This document shows positions 62,380 to 64,000 of a stretch of 64,000 bases of DNA, piece by piece. This stretch comes from Hamiltosporidium tvaerminnensis. Taxonomy: Eukaryota; Microsporidia; Dubosqiidae. The stretch's first letter is position 1, and every line of letters starts with the position of its first letter. The notes under the pieces were generated by a model that saw only the letters and a program-made list of their open reading frames with translations, made no database searches and was not told the DNA's origin. The translations under genes were made by a program, and so were the position numbers. The stretch spans positions 1,274,501-1,338,500 of the forward strand of contig JAKIMF020000005.1 in NCBI GenBank assembly GCA_022605425.2, given 5' to 3'.

Positions 62380-64000
62380 TAAATAAATTTCTGGGCTAAA
62401 ATGCTTTTCTAAATTTTATACATTTCTTCTACCTCGTGTACCAGCATATTTCCTTATTTTAAATCCGACTCTTCATTTATGTTAATTGTCAGTTTCTTCT
62501 TGTGAAATTAGGGGTGTAATATTTTTTGTTTTTAAATGTTTGACACCATATTTGTCATTATTCGCTTCTTTTAGAGAGGGTGCTGGTTTCTTGTACATCT
62601 CGGTACTCTTAATAATGCTCTCTCCCAGCTCTCGTCAGAATTTTGTCCCGACTCAAGTCCTCTTCGTGATCAAAGATAATTGTTTCTATTGTCTTCTTAA
62701 GCACGATTAACGGAAGGTATGCCTCTTTTTTCATGGTTATTTGTATTCTTTGAACATATGTCTCATTTTATTTTGTCACAATACCGCCACAGGTCACTAC
62801 ATAAGGGATTATCTCGAAACTAAATCTATAAATAAGACCCAACTCATTGGCTAAAAAGTCATAGTTCCTAAGTTTTTCAGGTTCAGCTATTTGAAGTGAA
62901 TTTTGGGAATCGATTCCTACTTCAAATAGTGTTATATTCTTCTTCTTATCTAAAATAAATATTTCGGTTCTGTTATTACGAATTTTAACATTAGTTTTTA
63001 TCCTGCCGTCCTACCTTATCTCTGTATACAGGTTATCAAGCTTTCTTGACCTAAGAGGCTTTAATTTGTTTTGAAGAAACAAATTTATATTTTTCAGCAA
63101 TAGTAAATTTATATGTCGTACCACTTCATTGTGGCGACAGGTATGGTCATAGCCTAGGATTTCGGAACATCAAGTTGCTAGATGTTCTTCAGTTTTACCA
63201 GACTTAGCGCAGTGTAAAATCACATCATCTGCTCCAAAATACATTTCTATCCTGGATATACAAGAACACTGCTTCATCCGACGGCTGAATTTTCGCTTTA
63301 TTTAGTCACCTTGAAGAGTCACGAATACTCACAATCTCATTTTTTCTTGCATTATATAACTTTGAGTTAAGTTTTTGTTTTTATTCCGTTTTATAGTATT
63401 GCAAGTTGAACATTCTCTAAAAATCCTTCTAAATGACATCTCCTTCCTACCTATACTTTATTTTATAGAAAATTTTTATTGGTGCAAGGTGGGTTTTATT
63501 GGGATTCTCCAACTTGGGGATTGCTGCTCTTCAAGTTGATATTTCTAAACTTTTTTCCAGACAATCCAAGAGTTGTCTAAGCATATGTTCGATTCGAAAA
63601 TTAGCTTATGAAACTCTTACAAGTCCTCTTATAGGGAGGTATAATTACTCTTTGCATCCTTAGGGAAGATATATCTAATTCTTTAAAAACACCGCACGCA
63701 CGCATATTCTAACCTAGAGAAGTCAGCCGATTTAATTCGAAGTACTTCTATATTATAGTTAAAAAATTGCAGAAAATCATTTTTTAGGTCTAATTTAGCG
63801 TGACGAAGTCTTTAAGTCCTTGGTATCACCTTGCTCTGTACTTTATCAAATAAGCTACGTGTTCGATTACATCTGGTATTTTCTATAAAGTCAAGATATT
63901 CATGAGGATCGAAACCTTCTAGAACATTCGCAGTATCCATGCACATGTATCATTTGTGACTGGCTCCTCCTTATAGATTTTTAATCCAATAGCCTTTCAA
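62380..64000 (-). mobile_element. LINE-R retrotransposon, longest copy, decayed
   Basis: Minus-strand match to LINE-R from its 3' end near 62380 (compare TTAGCCCAGAAATTTATT) to the window edge. Recognisable pieces include the endonuclease region (62800-63010, AAAATAAATATTTCGGTTCT opposite RTEIFILDKKKN), the knuckle region (63120-63210) and, further 5' than in other copies, the lysine-rich segment and CCAACTTGGGGATTGCTGC (63505-63525). Beyond 63560, weakly open frames (IPRT, LRHAKLDLKNDFLQFFNYN) probably belong to the C-terminal side of the reverse-transcriptase protein. It has many stops. The endonuclease motif reads RTEI here instead of RPDI. Confidence 0.7.

Overview
The window looks like nuclear DNA of a microsporidian with a large, transposon-rich, very AT-rich genome. 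The protein genes found are typical eukaryotic housekeeping genes (XPB helicase, CCT1 chaperonin, otubain, BiP-type Hsp70, ribosomal proteins uL1 and eL18). Both ribosomal protein genes carry one tiny intron (32 and 29 nt) at the extreme 5' end, and most genes have a CCC (or GGG) motif 5-20 nt before the start codon. Both traits are known from microsporidia. No species can be named from the sequence alone.

Layout. (1) 1-33107 is a large inverted duplication. The left arm (1 to about 6440) and right arm (about 27140 to 33107) carry the same genes: a CHY zinc-finger gene (cut by the window edge on the left), an otubain-like deubiquitinase and CCT1. They are nearly identical and flank a 20.7-kb centre. 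Each arm has its own retroelement insertions, with empty sites in the other arm. (2) The centre (6441-27139) is mostly decayed non-coding DNA: a tRNA-derived SINE, a dead Tc1/mariner element with long terminal inverted repeats, tRNA-Asn, uL1, XPB, a Sus1/ENY2-like gene and several retroelement relics. (3) 34024-44600 is mainly transposon debris around one unrecognised 383-residue gene. (4) 44600-54700 is a compositionally distinct island. Four genes lie on the minus strand (LRR/zinc protein, eL18, an Rrp9-like WD-repeat protein, BiP), and nearly every spacer holds tandem repeats or homopurine tracts. (5) 54700-64000 returns to transposon debris (LINE relics, a piggyBac-like MITE, a second SINE). 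It also holds one secreted-type gene split by a single in-frame stop.

Mobile DNA dominates. I recognise six families: family A, a roughly 738-bp element with fixed ends and 10-15 bp target duplications (seven copies or fragments); LINE-R, whose C-terminus has a restriction-enzyme-like endonuclease; a second LINE with an RT domain and a C-terminal block like RTE-type elements; a tRNA-derived SINE; Tc1/mariner; and a piggyBac-like MITE.

The genes do not form one pathway. They serve transcription and repair (XPB, perhaps Sus1), protein folding (CCT1, BiP), ubiquitin removal (otubain) and ribosome production (uL1, eL18, perhaps Rrp9). The points most worth checking are the inverted duplication with reciprocal insertions, family A, the two 5' introns, and the gene interrupted by one stop codon. 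All identifications are by eye. No alignment or database search was run.
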